Shown: positions 11,805-25,753 of the stretch, piece after piece | How the letters are laid out: every line of letters starts with the position of its first letter | How positions within the stretch are numbered: position 1 is the first letter of the stretch | DNA from: Adiantum capillus-veneris | Taxonomy: Eukaryota > Streptophyta > Polypodiopsida > Polypodiales > Pteridaceae | Direction of reading: 5' to 3' | DNA: 64,000 nt | Assembly (NCBI GenBank): GCA_014529385.2 | Contig: CM043943.1 | Coordinates: 99,694,355-99,758,354, forward strand | Position numbers and translations under genes: made by a program | Notes under the pieces: model-generated | The model's input: the letters and a program-made list of their open reading frames with translations, nothing else | What the model was told of the DNA's origin: nothing | The model's database searches: none

Positions 11805-12447
11805 CTTTTAGTGCTGGCTCCCAAGACGTGCTGCGCAGATCTTCCAGAAGTTCCTCCGCTTTGTCTAAAGTGGCCATCTTCACAGCCAGGCTCACCTGCA
11901 AATGCCCAAGCATGACTAAGCACAGCAACCTTACCAGAAAAAACCAAAAACACCAAAACAGAAAATACCTCTGCATGACTGAGGAAACCAAGAAGTTTAG
12001 CTTTTTCCAAACGAAGCTCAAGAATTTTGTTAATAATTGGAGTGTTATCCAGGTCTCCTGTGGAAGCACGCGTCAAATAGGCATGATAGAGCTCTTCCCT
12101 TAAAGCACGATTACGTACATGCTGCATTATAGGCATGTAACTAGGAATATCCAAAGTAATCATCCATGGACCATCCTCTGCATTAGCCCCTTCGTGACCC
12201 TGCCATAGACAAAAGAAACCATGTAAGAGGCAAGCGGTATCTTAATTTGCATCTTCCATGTACATAGGTGAAAAGCTTTCTGAGCAAGTAACAAAGAAAT
12301 TACCTTTGCTACAGCTGCTTGAGCAGCCACACCAAGAGCTGTTGCTGGCAAGCCTGCAATGTCATCCTTGTTTGTGATCAGCTTTTCGAACTTCTTGGTT
12401 GAATCCAAAACATGCTCACTAAATTTTGTTGACAGTTTTTCAAGCTC
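11805..12447 (-). CDS. OOP: OOP exons 5-7
   Basis: Exon 5 (12447-12304, 48 codons) begins in phase after the giant intron 4 ([15 protein letters not shown]). Exon 6 (12199-11969, 77 codons) holds [20 protein letters not shown] and RASTGDLDN. Exon 7 (11895-11805) ends in WEPALK plus one base, followed by the donor GTGGTGTC. Introns 5 and 6 are 104 and 73 bp. The LINE poly(A) lies only about 12 bp beyond the exon-7 donor, but the donor itself is intact. Confidence 0.9.
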
Positions 12448-15400
12448 CTGTTTCACAAGACTGACTGTCATTGTGGGTATGCTTGCAAGATGTAGCAGCC
12501 AACACTTTGTCTTCTAACAGTGGTTTGAGATGCTAACAGAGGTACAAGTGGCTTGCAACAATAATAATAGCAAAGAGCTGGATAAAGGAAACTCCTTGAC
12601 GATGATCACCCACATGCAAAAATCTCAAGTAGTACAGCAAGCACACCACACCCTCCAGTGGGGGGGGGGGGGGATTTTTATTTTTTCTTTACTCCATAAG
12701 GTCAAAACAAAAAGTAAACTTCAGATTCACATTGCGACAATGGACAAAGAACAGTAAGAATCACAACGATCTCAAAAACTGCATTAAGAAAAAGCCTATT
12801 TTTCTCCCTAAAAGGAAAGAGCAGGTTTCTCATACAGAAAAAGCAAGAGATGCAATCCTTTGTTATATATGCGTAACTTCTAAAGAAACAATAGAGCTTA
12901 AGACACAGAATTACTAGCACTGGCAAAGTAGGTGGCTACAGCTGAAAACTAAGTTCCAACCCACTGTGGTGAAACCTGTAGAACATTGCACAAGAAGTCA
13001 ATAAGCAAGAGATACATGAGGTGGAATTTCCCTCGGGGATGATTGGCCCCCAAATAGACGCCCCTGATGGTATTGCTTTATTTTATTGATATCGAGCAAG
13101 CTTAAAAAGCATAATTCCTTGAAGACACCATGCCCAAATCCTGGAGCAAGAACCGACTAAGCTCCGCAAGGCCGGTGGCTGCTCTAGCAGCAGGGTCTCC
13201 CAATGTGTCCAGTCTCCATGTCCAAAGCGCCACAACCTGCTCTTTGAGTTCTGTATCCAGCAAGATCCTCTCTAGGATGTGTAACCTGAAACTGCTACTT
13301 TGCTGCATATCTGACAAAGTAGGAATCATTGGCGCATGATCCAAAAAAGTAATCGCTGCCAAAATGCATACTGAACCCTCCATGTCACACATGTGATCAC
13401 TAGCGTAAAAACGATCTATCCTAGAAAGATACACGCCTCTTACTCTACCATCAGAGACTAAGAGCAAGAGAGGCTGTCAGAGGGCCGTACAAAGCTCGCA
13501 TGCTGCCATACATCTGAAATCCTCAAAGTCATACATAGGCGCTCCCAGCAGCCAACTCAGCCTCGTGTACAATAGCATGGTTGCCTCCAATCCTATCCAA
13601 GGGGTCCTCAAGCATGTTGAAGTCCCCCCCAATGCACCACTATTCTGCATGAGGCAAAGACTCCACAATATGTGGCTAAAACTCAGCCCGTCCACTCTCA
13701 TGGTTGGGCGCATAAATGTTCAAGAATCCCACAAGGCTACCTTGAACCTGCATACTGACCCATTGGGCCCTGCCTAGCACAATAATACCTCTGCCCACAA
13801 TGGCCTTCTGCCATGAGTCCGCAATAGTCACACATACACCTCCCTGAATGCCTCCACGCCCAAAAGCACCTGACCAAAATGTCTCATAACGGCCACCCAA
13901 GATCTGTCCACAACGCCAAATACGGCTCTCACAAAGTGATGCTCCTACAACATAAGAATATCTATGCACTACCCACAAGGAATCTTTGAAGCTCCCATCT
14001 CGGTCGACCCTCTCGCATAGAAATTGGGGTCCACCACACCCCCTGCACATTCCATGAGACAATCCTCATGGGGGCATTTCCATATGTGCAAAGGGGGGGG
14101 AGAGATGCGCGAGAGAAAATCATCGCGCTACATAGAGCAAGGGAGAAGGCAAGCTTTCTATTAAAGCTGTGAGCACCTACCACTACTCACCCACACTGTA
14201 GCGCACTTGAAGAGCAAAAATCAGCCCTCTCTTGAAATGGGTGCTGAAACGAACGGGGAGAATGTGTTGAGATGTCGAGCTCTACATCTTGAGCTGGCAT
14301 CCACTACGGGTCTTGGCCGCTTACGGCATTTACTCACTGGCGCGTTAGGTGACCGACACGGAGAATCTCTGCCAGTGATTCTACAACTGGACTACACTTA
14401 TAGTGCCAGCCTAGTACGCTTCTAGCGTGTTCACACTTAGTGACCGCATGTACATATGTGCTACTTTTTAGCTTTAGCACTTAGTCATTTTGTACTCTCT
14501 TTTCTGTGAGAAGAAGAAGAAGCTTTCCATCTCTGTGTGCTTTGTGCTTGTCTTGTGTAGCTCTCTTGCATCCTCATTCTTTACATGGTATCAGAGCTTC
14601 GTGCAGGCAAGAGAGGCTAAGAGAGCAAGAGTATCACAATCCCTTCGTTCGCAGAGATTTACTGTACAAGTACAGTGGTTGTATGTACGCTTGATTGTGG
14701 ACACTCGTTGAGTGTAGAAAGCGTTAAAGGTACCACGATAGCAGGTTCAGCAGATTTGCACGTTTTTGCAGATTGCAACTATTTTGTCTTAGTGCTTCAA
14801 GATGTCTGACGGTTTCAGTCAGATTGTTACTGAGAAGCTTACTGAGAAAAATAACTACCCTGCATGGAAGTTCAGAATAACAAATTTCCTAAAAGGAAAA
14901 GGTTATTGGGACTATGTAGAAGGAGACAATGAAAAGGAACCAGAGATTCCCGAGGCAAATGCTTCAACAGAACAAAGGAAAGCTTTGAGGGATTGGCAAC
15001 AAAGCCAGAGCAAAGTGATGTATTGGCTTTCTATGAGCATCACAGATGGCATGATGGGCTATCTACAGGATGCTGAAACCCCCGCCATTGCATGGAAAAA
15101 CTTAGGCAGAGTGTTCGAGGTGAACACCAACGCCAGGAAGCTTCAACTAAAGTCGGAGCTAAATCAGGTTAAGAGGAACCTCTCCATCAATGATTATGCT
15201 TTGAAGATCAAGAGTATCATTGAGGCTCTTGGATCTATTAAAGTCTCAGTGGAAGACGATGACATTGTCCGTGCATGCTTGGATGGTCTAGGAGATGAGT
15301 ATGTACATTTCAGATCTTCCATGAATACAAGAAACGACATCCCCGTGTTCCAAGATTTGATTTCTATGCTTATTCTTGAGGAGAAGAACCTTGACACATC

Positions 15401-18400
15401 TTCTTCTCATGGCAGAAATAATTCTGAACGGGCCTTTTATTCTAACTCCAACATAGGTAGAGGTAGAGGTAGAGGTAGAGGTCGTGGTCAAAGCCCAAGG
15501 GGTTGCAAGGGTCAATTTCAAGAAGGTCAATCAAATCAAAACAATACACGTGGCAGGGGAAACCAGTCTCAAGGCAGGGGGAGTCAAAGAGGTCGTGGTG
15601 CAGGATCAAGCAGGCAGCAACATACTGCAGATACCAGAGAATGTTGGACTTGTGGTGAAAGAGGTCACATGTCACGTGACTGTTCAAAGGGAAAAGCAAG
15701 TGAAAAGAGAGAACAGGGCAACTATGCATCTACTAGCAGAGATGCAGATGACAGCAAAAACGAGCGCATGTTTGTTATGCAGCATGTAATGAATACAATG
15801 ACTGCAGAGAATTCCACCCAAGATGATGTTTGGTATGTGGATTCAGGTGCCTCTAATCACATGACGTCTCATGGAGAGTGGTTTAGAGATATGCGCAAAC
15901 CAGATGTGTCAGGCTATGTGCAAACAGGAGATGACACAGCTCACCCCATTGCTCATGTAGGCGACATACCTCTAAATACGAAGAGTGGGAAATCAAAGTA
16001 CTTAGCAGATGTACTTCATGTCCCAAACATTACAAAGAATCTTGTTTCTGTTGGACAAATGGTTGAGCAAGGTTTGCAGGTTCGCTTCAATCCCAATGGC
16101 TGTTATGTAGAAGATTTCCAAAATGGCTGTAAGCTGATCACAGAGGGCAAATGTGTGGGTAGAATGTTTACGCTGAATGTAGACATGCCTGAGGTAAAAG
16201 CTGCATTATTTGCACAGGGCACAGGTGTTGTGGCTGATGTTGACATTTGGCACAAACGCATTGGCCATGTCAATGAGCAGAGATTGCGCAGCATGCAATC
16301 AAAACAGATTGTAAAAGGTTTGCCCAAATTCAAGGTAGATGGTATGCATAAAGTGTGTGCAGCATGCCAGTTTGGAAAACAATCAAAGGGCTCATTTCCA
16401 CATGAGCGCAATGTATGTAAAAAGCCACTTGAGGTGCTGCACACAGATGTTTGGGGTCCAACCGATACTGCAAGTATACATGGTGGCAGGTATTATGTCT
16501 CTTTCATTGATGACCATACAAGGAAAGTATGGGTCTACTTCATGCGTAACAAAAGTGAAGTGTTTGGTCACTTTCAGGACTTCAAAGTCATGATTGAGAA
16601 GGAGACAGATATGCAAATCAAGACATTGAGGTCAGATGGAGGGGGAGAGTACTTCTCCAACGATTTTTCAGATTTTCTGCGAATGCATGGTATACGCAGG
16701 CAATTTACATGCAGATATACTCCACAGCAAAATGGGGTCGCAGAAAGGAAAAACAGGCACATTGCAGAGGTTGCACGTGCATTGATGAATGAGAAGAACA
16801 TGCCTCATCATTTCTGGGCTAAAGCTGTAAATACAGTTGTGTACATTATGAACAGGACACCTACAGCTGCGGTGCATGATGTAACACCTGAGGAAAAGTT
16901 TACAGGTACAAAGCCTGATTTGGCACACTTGAAAGTGTTTGGCTCCATAGCTTACGTGCATGTACCAGATGAGTTGCGTAGGAAATTGGATCCTAAAGCA
17001 GAGAAATGTATTCTTGTGGGATATTCCCTTGAACAAAAGGGGTACAGGTGCTACAATCCTACTACACGAGAATTACGAGTGAGCAGAGATGTAGTCTTTG
17101 ATGAGATGAGCAGCTGGTACAGTAATGCACATGGCACTATTGGGGCTGATGTAAAAGATGATGTGGTTGTACAAAATGTGAGGCCACAATCACAGGTTTT
17201 GAGTGGACCACAAGAGTCCTCTTCTCGTAGCTCTGTTGAGAAGCCATGGAATGGTAGACTACGTACGCAGGTTACTCCACCAGCAGGTACAGGGAACATA
17301 TCACAAAAAGGAAAGGAAAAGGTTGATGAACCTCCCTTTATGGCTGATGCATCATCAGGTTTTTCACATGTAGACATGGATTCAGATGGTTCTGAACAAA
17401 GTCTTGATGAGGAATTTGGAATTCCGGCTGTCAGGACACCTGGTGTAAGGAAAGTACAAGAAGATGCTAGAGGGCAAAGGAGTGACCCAGGACCGCGCAG
17501 ATCTAACAGAGTCTGAAATCCAGTTCAGAAATTGACTTATGATGGGTATCTAGCGCATCACCAAACCTACATGGCTAAGGTGATACAGGATGTGGAGCCC
17601 ACATGTTTTGAGGATGCAGTTGGAAATGTGCATTGGGATGATGCAATGAATGAAGAGATGGCTGCATTGGAAGCAAATGACACATGGGAGTTGGTGCCAT
17701 TGCCAAGTGGCAAGAAAGCTATTGGCTGTAAATGGGTGTATAAAACCAAGCATAAGGCTGATGGTAACATTGAGCGTCACAAGGCAAGGCTGGTCGCAAA
17801 GGGCTATGCACAGACGTATGGCATAGACTATGAGGAGACCTTTGCTCCAGTGGTAAAGATGACGACTGTGAGAGCTGTCATAGCAGTGGCTGCATCTAGA
17901 GGATGGATTATGCATCAAATGGATGTAAAGAATGCCTTCTTGAATGGTGAGTTGCAAGAGGAAGTGTATATGGATCAGCCACCTGGTTATGTCGATCCAG
18001 GTTACCCAGATTATGTATGCAGGCTTCTCAAAGCTTTGTATGGTTTGAAGCAGGGCTCTAGAGCATGGTATGATAGGATTGCCAAGTATCTTGTCAATAT
18101 TGGTTTTAGGAGAGCTCATGCTGATCATTCACTCTATGTACGTGAGAGTGATGTGGGGATTGTGGTCATTACCATATATGTAGATGACCTTATTATTGTG
18201 GGTGACAATGCTATGGAGATTGACCATGTGAAGGGCCTTCTCAAACAGGAGTTTGAAATGAAAGATTTGGGCGAGTTGCGCTACTTTCTTGGCATTGAGG
18301 TGATCAGGACTCCAGAGGGTGTATGGCTGTCACAGAGACAGTATGCTTTGGACATGTTGTCAAAGTATGGTATGGCTGATTGTAAGCCAATTTCTATTCC

Positions 18401-21400
18401 CTTGGATGTGAATGCAAAGCTGAGTGCAGAGAAGGGTGATGTTGTTGAGGATGTCAAGATGTACAGGAAGATTGTGGGTAGTCTAATCTACTTGACTATC
18501 ACGAGGCCAGACTTGAGCTACACAGTAGGCTTGGAGAGTCAGTTCATGCAGCTTCCGAGGAAGCCACATTTGGATGGAGTACGACGCACACTTCGGTATG
18601 TGCAAGGGACTCTTGACTACGCATTGTTCTATGCAGCAGATATGCCATTAGCATTGTATGGGTATAAAGATGCAGATTGGGCACGTAGCATTGTTGATAC
18701 GAGATCTACGAGTGGCTTCATGTTCTCTTTTGGGAGTGCTGCTGTTACTTGGAGCAGCAAAAAGCAGCCTACGGTTGCTTTATCAAGCACAGAGGCCGAG
18801 TACAGAGGTGCAGCAGTTGCGGCGTGCGAGGTAGCTTGGCTACGCACATTACTTGAGGACTTGGAAGTGCAGGTGGACCAGCAGATTGTCATCCATTGTG
18901 ACAACCTCAGCAGCATGCAATTGGCTAGGAACCCAGTGTTCCATGCCAGGACCAAGCACATAGAGGTCCATTACCACTACGTTCGAGAGCGAGTGTTGGC
19001 GGGCGACATCGACTTGGTCTACGTCAACACAGAGAAGCAGATAGCGGATATCTTTACCAAGGCCCTCGTAGCTGAGAAGCTTCGACGTTTCCGGACTATG
19101 CTTGGACTCTGCGACATGCAGAGCTCGAGGGGGAGTGTTGAGATGTCGAGCTCTACATCTTGAGCTGGCATCCACTACGGGTCTTGGCCGCTTACGGCAT
19201 TTACTCACTGGCGCGTTAGGTGACCGACACGGAGGATCTCTGCCAGTGATTCTATAGCTGGACTACACTTATAGTGCCAGCCTAGTACGCTTCTAGCGTG
19301 TTCACACTTAGTGACCGCATGTACATATGTGCTACTTTTCAGCTTTAGCACTTAGTCATATTGTACTCTCTTTTCTGTGAGAAGAAGAAGAAGCTTTCCA
19401 TCTCTGTGTGCTTTGTGCTCGTCTTGTGTAGCTCTCTTGCATCCTCATTCTTTACAGAATGGACCTCCCGGCCACACGGACCGCCTACAGATACGCGTCG
19501 GACGAACCACCCGACCATAGCCACCATCCGGCACCTCCCCCGTGCTGGGGCCAGCGTCCGAGGACGTAGGCATGCACCTGTAAGACTGGGCGTCCCATAC
19601 CACCCGGCCTCACCTCCTCGAGGTGACCTCGCACACTCCTAGCCTCGCACGCTAACCACTGGCACTCTGCCATTGGGGTCGATATTTGCAAATGAGGCCT
19701 TGGCCTCCCTTTTATAATAATGGCCGGCCACACTGGCTGTGTTCACACTACGTCCACCCGGACACTATACGCCCATCCTGACGGCATCTGGGCTAGATCC
19801 CCTCTCCTGTGAGCGGGACATAACATACTTCCCCCCTTAAGAACCATTGATGTCCTCATCAATGAAGTGGGGATATTGAGCCTTCAAAGCTCTAACAGGT
19901 TCCCAAGTAGCAAACCTTTCAGATTGACCATTCCATTTAGTTAAGTACTCGTCATAAGCCTTTTGACGCGAATGACGGGTACAATGATCCAAAACTGCTT
20001 CTGGTTCTCGAGGAATATACTCAGTTTGCATATCTTGCCACACATTTTCCTCGATAGACACCACAACGTCGGCTTCGCCCAATTTCGCTTTAAGGCAGCT
20101 AACATGAAACACTGAATGTACACTAACATCCGAAGGAAGAGGCAATTTATAGGTAACTTGGCCAATTTTCTTTGTGATCAAGAACGGACCACAATATCTA
20201 GCTGAAAGCTTATAATGCTTTCCTGTTCGCATAGTCTTGGAATCCTTGGGTATCGTCAGATAAACCCATTGTCCCACATCTAGAGTCCTTGGAGACCTCT
20301 TTTGATTAGCATAAGTAGTGACTCGATCACGAGCCGTTCTTATGCTATCCTTCGCCAATTCGAGCATTTCCTGCATGTCATACAGGAAATCACGAGCTTG
20401 GCGTTCCTTGACTTTCTCTAAGCCAATAGCAATTGGGGATTTAGGCTCAAATCCATACATCAGCATGAACGGGCTAAATCCAGTAGCAGAATGCTTGCTA
20501 CTATTATAGGCAAACTCTAACTGTGAAAGATACCTTTCCCAGTCATATTGCCTATGAGAGACATAGGCTCTCAACATGTCCTCTAACGTCTGATTCATCC
20601 TCTCAGTTTCTCCGTCGGACTTGGGATGGTCAGAAGACGACATACTCAACTTCGTCTGAAGATGAGCAAACACATCTCGCCAAAATCGGCCAGTGAACTT
20701 AGTATCACGATCACTGACGATATCTTCTGGGAGACCATACAGCTTATAAAGCTGATCAACAAATAAAACCGCCAACTCATGGCTTTTTACTGTTGACTTC
20801 GTTGGTATAAACTTCGCCATTTGTGTGAGTCTATCGACCACAACCCAAATAGCGTCATTGCCTCGACTAGTATTTGGCAAACCAACGATAAAGTCCATGG
20901 AAATACTCTGCCACTTGGCATCTGGGATTTCCAATGGATGTAACAGGCCATCTTTTCTAAGGCGCTCTGCCTTATTGACCTGACACTGAGCGCATCTCTT
21001 CACGTAGCTCTCTATGTAAAAGCGCATTCTTGGCCAATAGAAATATCGCTTGACCAAAGCCAAAGGTCTTTGGATGCCTGGGTGCCCAACGCTAGGAACA
21101 TCGTGGCATTCGCACAAAATCCTTCGTCGAATCTCATCGATTTCCGACACGCAGACTTTACCATTTCTAAACAATAGTCCACCTCTAATGGAATATTGTC
21201 GCTATCTCGTCTCTCCAGCACGACTCACTTGGGTCTCCGGACCACCCAAGCCTGCATGCGAGTCATACCCCGCTTCGACCTCATTCCATATCTTGCCAAA
21301 ATGGCCATCGGAACGACATAGCCCTCGGAGAGAGAGATAGAAATCCGTCGAGATTTTAGCCATAGACAAGGCATTGACCTCAGGAATCCTGTTGAGCGCA

Positions 21401-24400
21401 TCGACAACTCGATTGCTGTATCCTTTTCTATAACGGATTTCAAAGTCAAACTCTTGCATAAGCTCAACCCATCTAGCCTTCCGGCCTCTGAGATCACCCT
21501 GATCACAGATATAGCGCAAGGAATGATGATCTGTCCATGCAACAAACGTAGAGCCATACAAGTAGTGCAGCCATTTCCTCAGGGCGTGGACTATGGCGTA
21601 AAGCTCTTTTTCGTACGTTGGATAACGCATCTCGGCATCAGAAAGCTTCTTACTTTCAAACGCAACAGGACGTCCATCCTGGTATAATGCCGCACCAATA
21701 GCATAATCGCTAGCATCCGTTTCAACCACAAACGGTTTGCTAGGATCCACAATGTGCAATATTGGCGCAGTAGTCACCAAGTGCTTTAGTGTCCGAAAGC
21801 TCTCGTCAAGACGCTCATTCCAAACAACAGGGGGATTACCTTTACGATGAGGACCCGAAGTCTTCGGCCCTTTCACCCCTCCTTTGAAAAGTTTCGTAAG
21901 CGGAGCAGCAACTTTTGAGTAATCCTTGATAAACTTGCGAAAGAATCCAGTAAAGCCTAAAAAGGACTTTACTTGGCGTACATTCTTCAGAATGGGCCAA
22001 TTTCGCACTTTATCCAATTTTTCAGGGTCAACGCGAATTCCATCGCGAGTAATGATGTGACCCAAGTACAAAAGCTCTTTTTTAAAGAATTCACACTTCG
22101 AAGCCTTAGCGTAAAGCTTCTGAGTTCTCAGTACTTCGAGAACAGTGCGTATATGCACTAGGTGTTCGAACAAACTTCGGCTATAGATCAAGATATCATC
22201 GAGAAATACAACAACGAAGTTGCCTAAAAACGGTCTCAGCAGATCATCCATCATCTGCCGGAACGTAGCTGGAGCATTGGTCAAACCAAAAGGCAAGACC
22301 AAAAACTCGTAGTGACCATAACGCGTATGGAAGCCTGTCTTAGGAATATCTTCCAGTTTGATCTGTATCTGATGATAGCCTGATCGCAGGTCTATCTTCG
22401 TAAAATACAACGCTGCATGGAGCCGATCTGTCAGATCGTCCATGAGCGGGAGCGGATACTTGTTCTTGACAGTGAGTTTATTCAACCCCTTGTATCCACG
22501 CAGAAGCGCATAGTGTTATCCTTCTTTCGAGAAAGTAGCACTGGTGCTCCCCACGGGGATTTGCTAGGCCGAACAAAACCCCTATCGAGATAATCCTTCA
22601 GCTATCGCTGAATCTCGTCCTCCTCGGTTTTACTAAACCGATAGGGTTGCTTTCAGAACAATGCCATGATCGACTCCTCTCAAAGGCGGCAAGCTTGGAG
22701 GTAGATCATCAGGAAAAACATCCTTGAAATCGGTCATGATTTCTCGGATAAGATTGGATTCATCAGAATCCCCAAGTTCAACAGAAGAACATGAAACATT
22801 TTTACGAAATTCAATGACAGAAGTACCAAGCACTAATGAAAGTACCAAGCACTAATGAATCAAACCAAGTAGATTGTACACATTGATAAAAGTCAACATC
22901 AGAGGACTTTATTTCTTTATACATTTCCAAAGCAGTAACAACTGGTATTGCAAAACCATTATTTATAGACTTCTGATTACAAAGCGACACAGATACATGA
23001 GGCATGTTCTGCTTAACAAAAACAAGAGAGTGATGTACATAGTCTATATACAATGAGTCTTGTTTATCATAAAACCATGGAATCCCTAAAATAACATCTG
23101 CTCTGTCCAGGCGCATGATGTGGAAGTCCAGGTTCTCTTTGTAATCAGTCAGCTCGAGCGACAAGTCTGGAACCATCCGATTCCATATATCCGTATCCAC
23201 GCCACAAGCCATCTTCACGCGATACTCATGGTCACTGTCCTGCGTCCGCAAGTTTAGTTTCTGCACCAATTTTGCATCCACAAAATTGTGTGAGCTTCCA
23301 TTATCAAGGAGTACGTTCACGTCGTGATCATTGATCGTCCCGGGGAAACGGAGAAGATCGTGCTTACCAAACACTTTGGTGCTAAAAGTACAATGAGTGC
23401 ATGAACTGTGCGCTAAATGATGGATTTCAACTTGAACAACATCAGAGTTACCTGAGATCTCGTGAATTTGAACCGAAGGACTGCCTTGCAGTTTCTGCGT
23501 CTTTTTCTTTTTAGGGCAATCCTTGATTTGGTGACCAGTCTGGCCACATCCGAAGCAAGCCCCCTTCTTCACTGCATCAGCAACCGAAGCATTCCTGGCT
23601 TTCTTCTTCTCTTGAGAAGATCTCGGTGGTGATTTGGACTTATGCTGGAATCGAGGTCGCTTCCTCCAAGCACCCTCACCGGATGGATGGTCTGCAATTC
23701 TTTTCTTTTCATAATTCGCTCCATTTATCAAATGGAACGTCCTGGCCTTGGCCACTGCATCCTCGACATCAGTCGGGGCTTTGTCCTTGATTAAGGCCCA
23801 ACGGTAATCTTCATGTAACCCCAGTAAGTACATGTGCACGACGTATGTGGAATCCACCTTGCAGAAGGTGAGCGCCTCTTTGAAAGCTGTCGTATACTTA
23901 TCAAAAGACTGAGTTTTCATCGAAAGACTCTGCAGTTTGGCGTAAGCTTTCAAAGGGTCCATTTTGGCGAAATCCCTCTTGAATTTCACGCAAAAGTCAG
24001 CCCACGTCACGCCGCCAGGTAAGCGCCTTGCTGCGCAGATAGAGAGGAATCGTCTGAATCCTCCGTTCATCATGCTCCCCATGGAGATCAAAGTATGTGG
24101 TCCACAGGTGCAGCAGTTATTTACGGCCAATTTTGTACACTCCTCTTCACCTGAGAAATTTGTAGTTTTGTACAGAATTGTAGCAGTCGGACCACCCTAC
24201 GAACGCCCAAAAGCAGCAATCTGCGTCCGCAAAATGCTGGAGATGGGTTTCGCCCTCGGAAATACGCGCAATCGTCGACTGAGCCATATTTTCGAGAGTA
24301 GAAAGTCGGGAACTGAGCCCCTGTACGACCCCTTCGAGAGAGGCCAAGCGAAGGTTCGTCTGAACATTCGCATTTTTCAAAGCAGTAACACGCTGGTCGA

Positions 24401-24730
24401 AACTCTGGAAAGTGCTTGTAATCCATGTGTAGAGAGCATGCGTAAAGGGAATTTGGATGTTACCTGGCGCGTCGTCACGCTACACATCAGAGCTGGAGGA
24501 ATCCATGGTGAAGCGCGTGAAAAACTGTCACAAAGTGATGACGTGGCTGACAACAGAAACCCTAATTTCTGCTAGAAACCCTAAAATTCCTGCAAACCCT
24601 AATTTCCGAAATCGCGGAGGCCGAATATTTTTTAAAATTTTGGGAAATTTTGAGCGACGCAAATCTCAGCTTTTCGCTTTGATTTGGGAGAAAGAAAGAG
24701 AAAAAGAGAACTTGCTTTTTACTGACTCTC

Positions 24731-24803
<73 letters not shown>

Positions 24804-25669
24804 CTGCTTTTGCTTTCAAGCTTTTGGGGCTCTGCTTTTGGGCATCCCTTTAATCTTTAAATAAGTGGTGAGGGCCTCACTTCTCAGAGCATCTGGACGC
24901 AGAGTCTGAGAGTGAAACCCTAGCCACTCTCTTGTACTTTGATCTGATTAATATAAAAAGAAATACCGAAAGGGGCGCCAGTCTTTGGGGCCAATATCTC
25001 TAGGCACGGAACTCCGCCGGGCCAGTGCAAATCTATTGTGATCTGTGAATTGTTTTGAAGTGGTTATTTGGTGCTGTCGCGGTTGATTCTTGACTTGGAG
25101 TGTCCAAGTCTGTTACAAAAACTGGAAAATTCACGCAAAACCGAGCCTTTTCTGCACTTTTCGATCGTGAAAAGTCGAAGTTTGAAGAGCTCTACGCGTC
25201 GGCGTGAGCGTCGGAACACGAGCAGGTGACGGCGGGAGCGCGAGCAGGTGAGAGAGAGGAGCAGTAGAGAGAAGGAGAGGGTTGAAAAATGACTTCCTCT
25301 ACAGGAAAACTTAGTCTCTGTAAGTGACTTTTAAGACAACACAGGTTTCACACTCACCTTAAAAAAATTAAGGTGTCCCCACTTAAACAAAAGGGCCTGG
25401 CCTTTTAATAATCTATTAAGTGACTTGGTAGCGTTAAAAAAAAAACGCCGAGCGCTGGAATAGCGATAACGAGCATGCGTAGAGGAAAAAAAAAGAACCT
25501 TGACGCGTGGCAAATCTGCCGCTACCCACAAGCACGTGCGAGCGTGTGCCAAGCTTGCGATTCTCTGCCTTGCTGGATCCAACTAGAACCCTTAGCGCTT
25601 GGGCAAAAAGAATCGCCACCACTGTCTTCCCATGCTCACAGAGGAAGTCACTGCTACAGAGGAAGAGGT

Positions 25670-25753
<84 letters not shown>

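Larger units (their letters stand above)
14265..19456 (+). mobile_element. Ty1/copia retrotransposon, near intact, 5192 bp
   Basis: LTRs 14265-14585 and 19136-19456 are both 321 bp, begin TGTTGAGATG, end TTTACA and differ at six positions (about 98.1% identical). The primer site TGGTATCAGAGC is at 14586-14597 and the polypurine tract GAGCTCGAGGGGGAG ends at 19135. Perfect 5-bp duplications GAATG flank it. One long frame encodes gag, protease, integrase, RT and RNase H, broken by a single TGA at 17514-17516. It lies in the 3' LTR of the chromovirus and is therefore younger than that element. Confidence 0.97.

Noticed and set aside
13102-14070. LINE endonuclease as a host nuclease gene
   Set aside because: It is broken by frameshifts and has LINE ORF2 endonuclease block order.
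10973-14070. The two LINE pieces as one element
   Set aside because: They lie in opposite orientations on either side of OOP exons 5-7.
14207-14711. Short frames within and next to the copia 5' LTR
   Set aside because: They repeat in the 3' LTR and overlap the primer site; they are not genes.
24100-24525. Overlapping plus-strand frame 23964-24575 as a gene
   Set aside because: It is antisense to the chromovirus gag and has no recognisable content.
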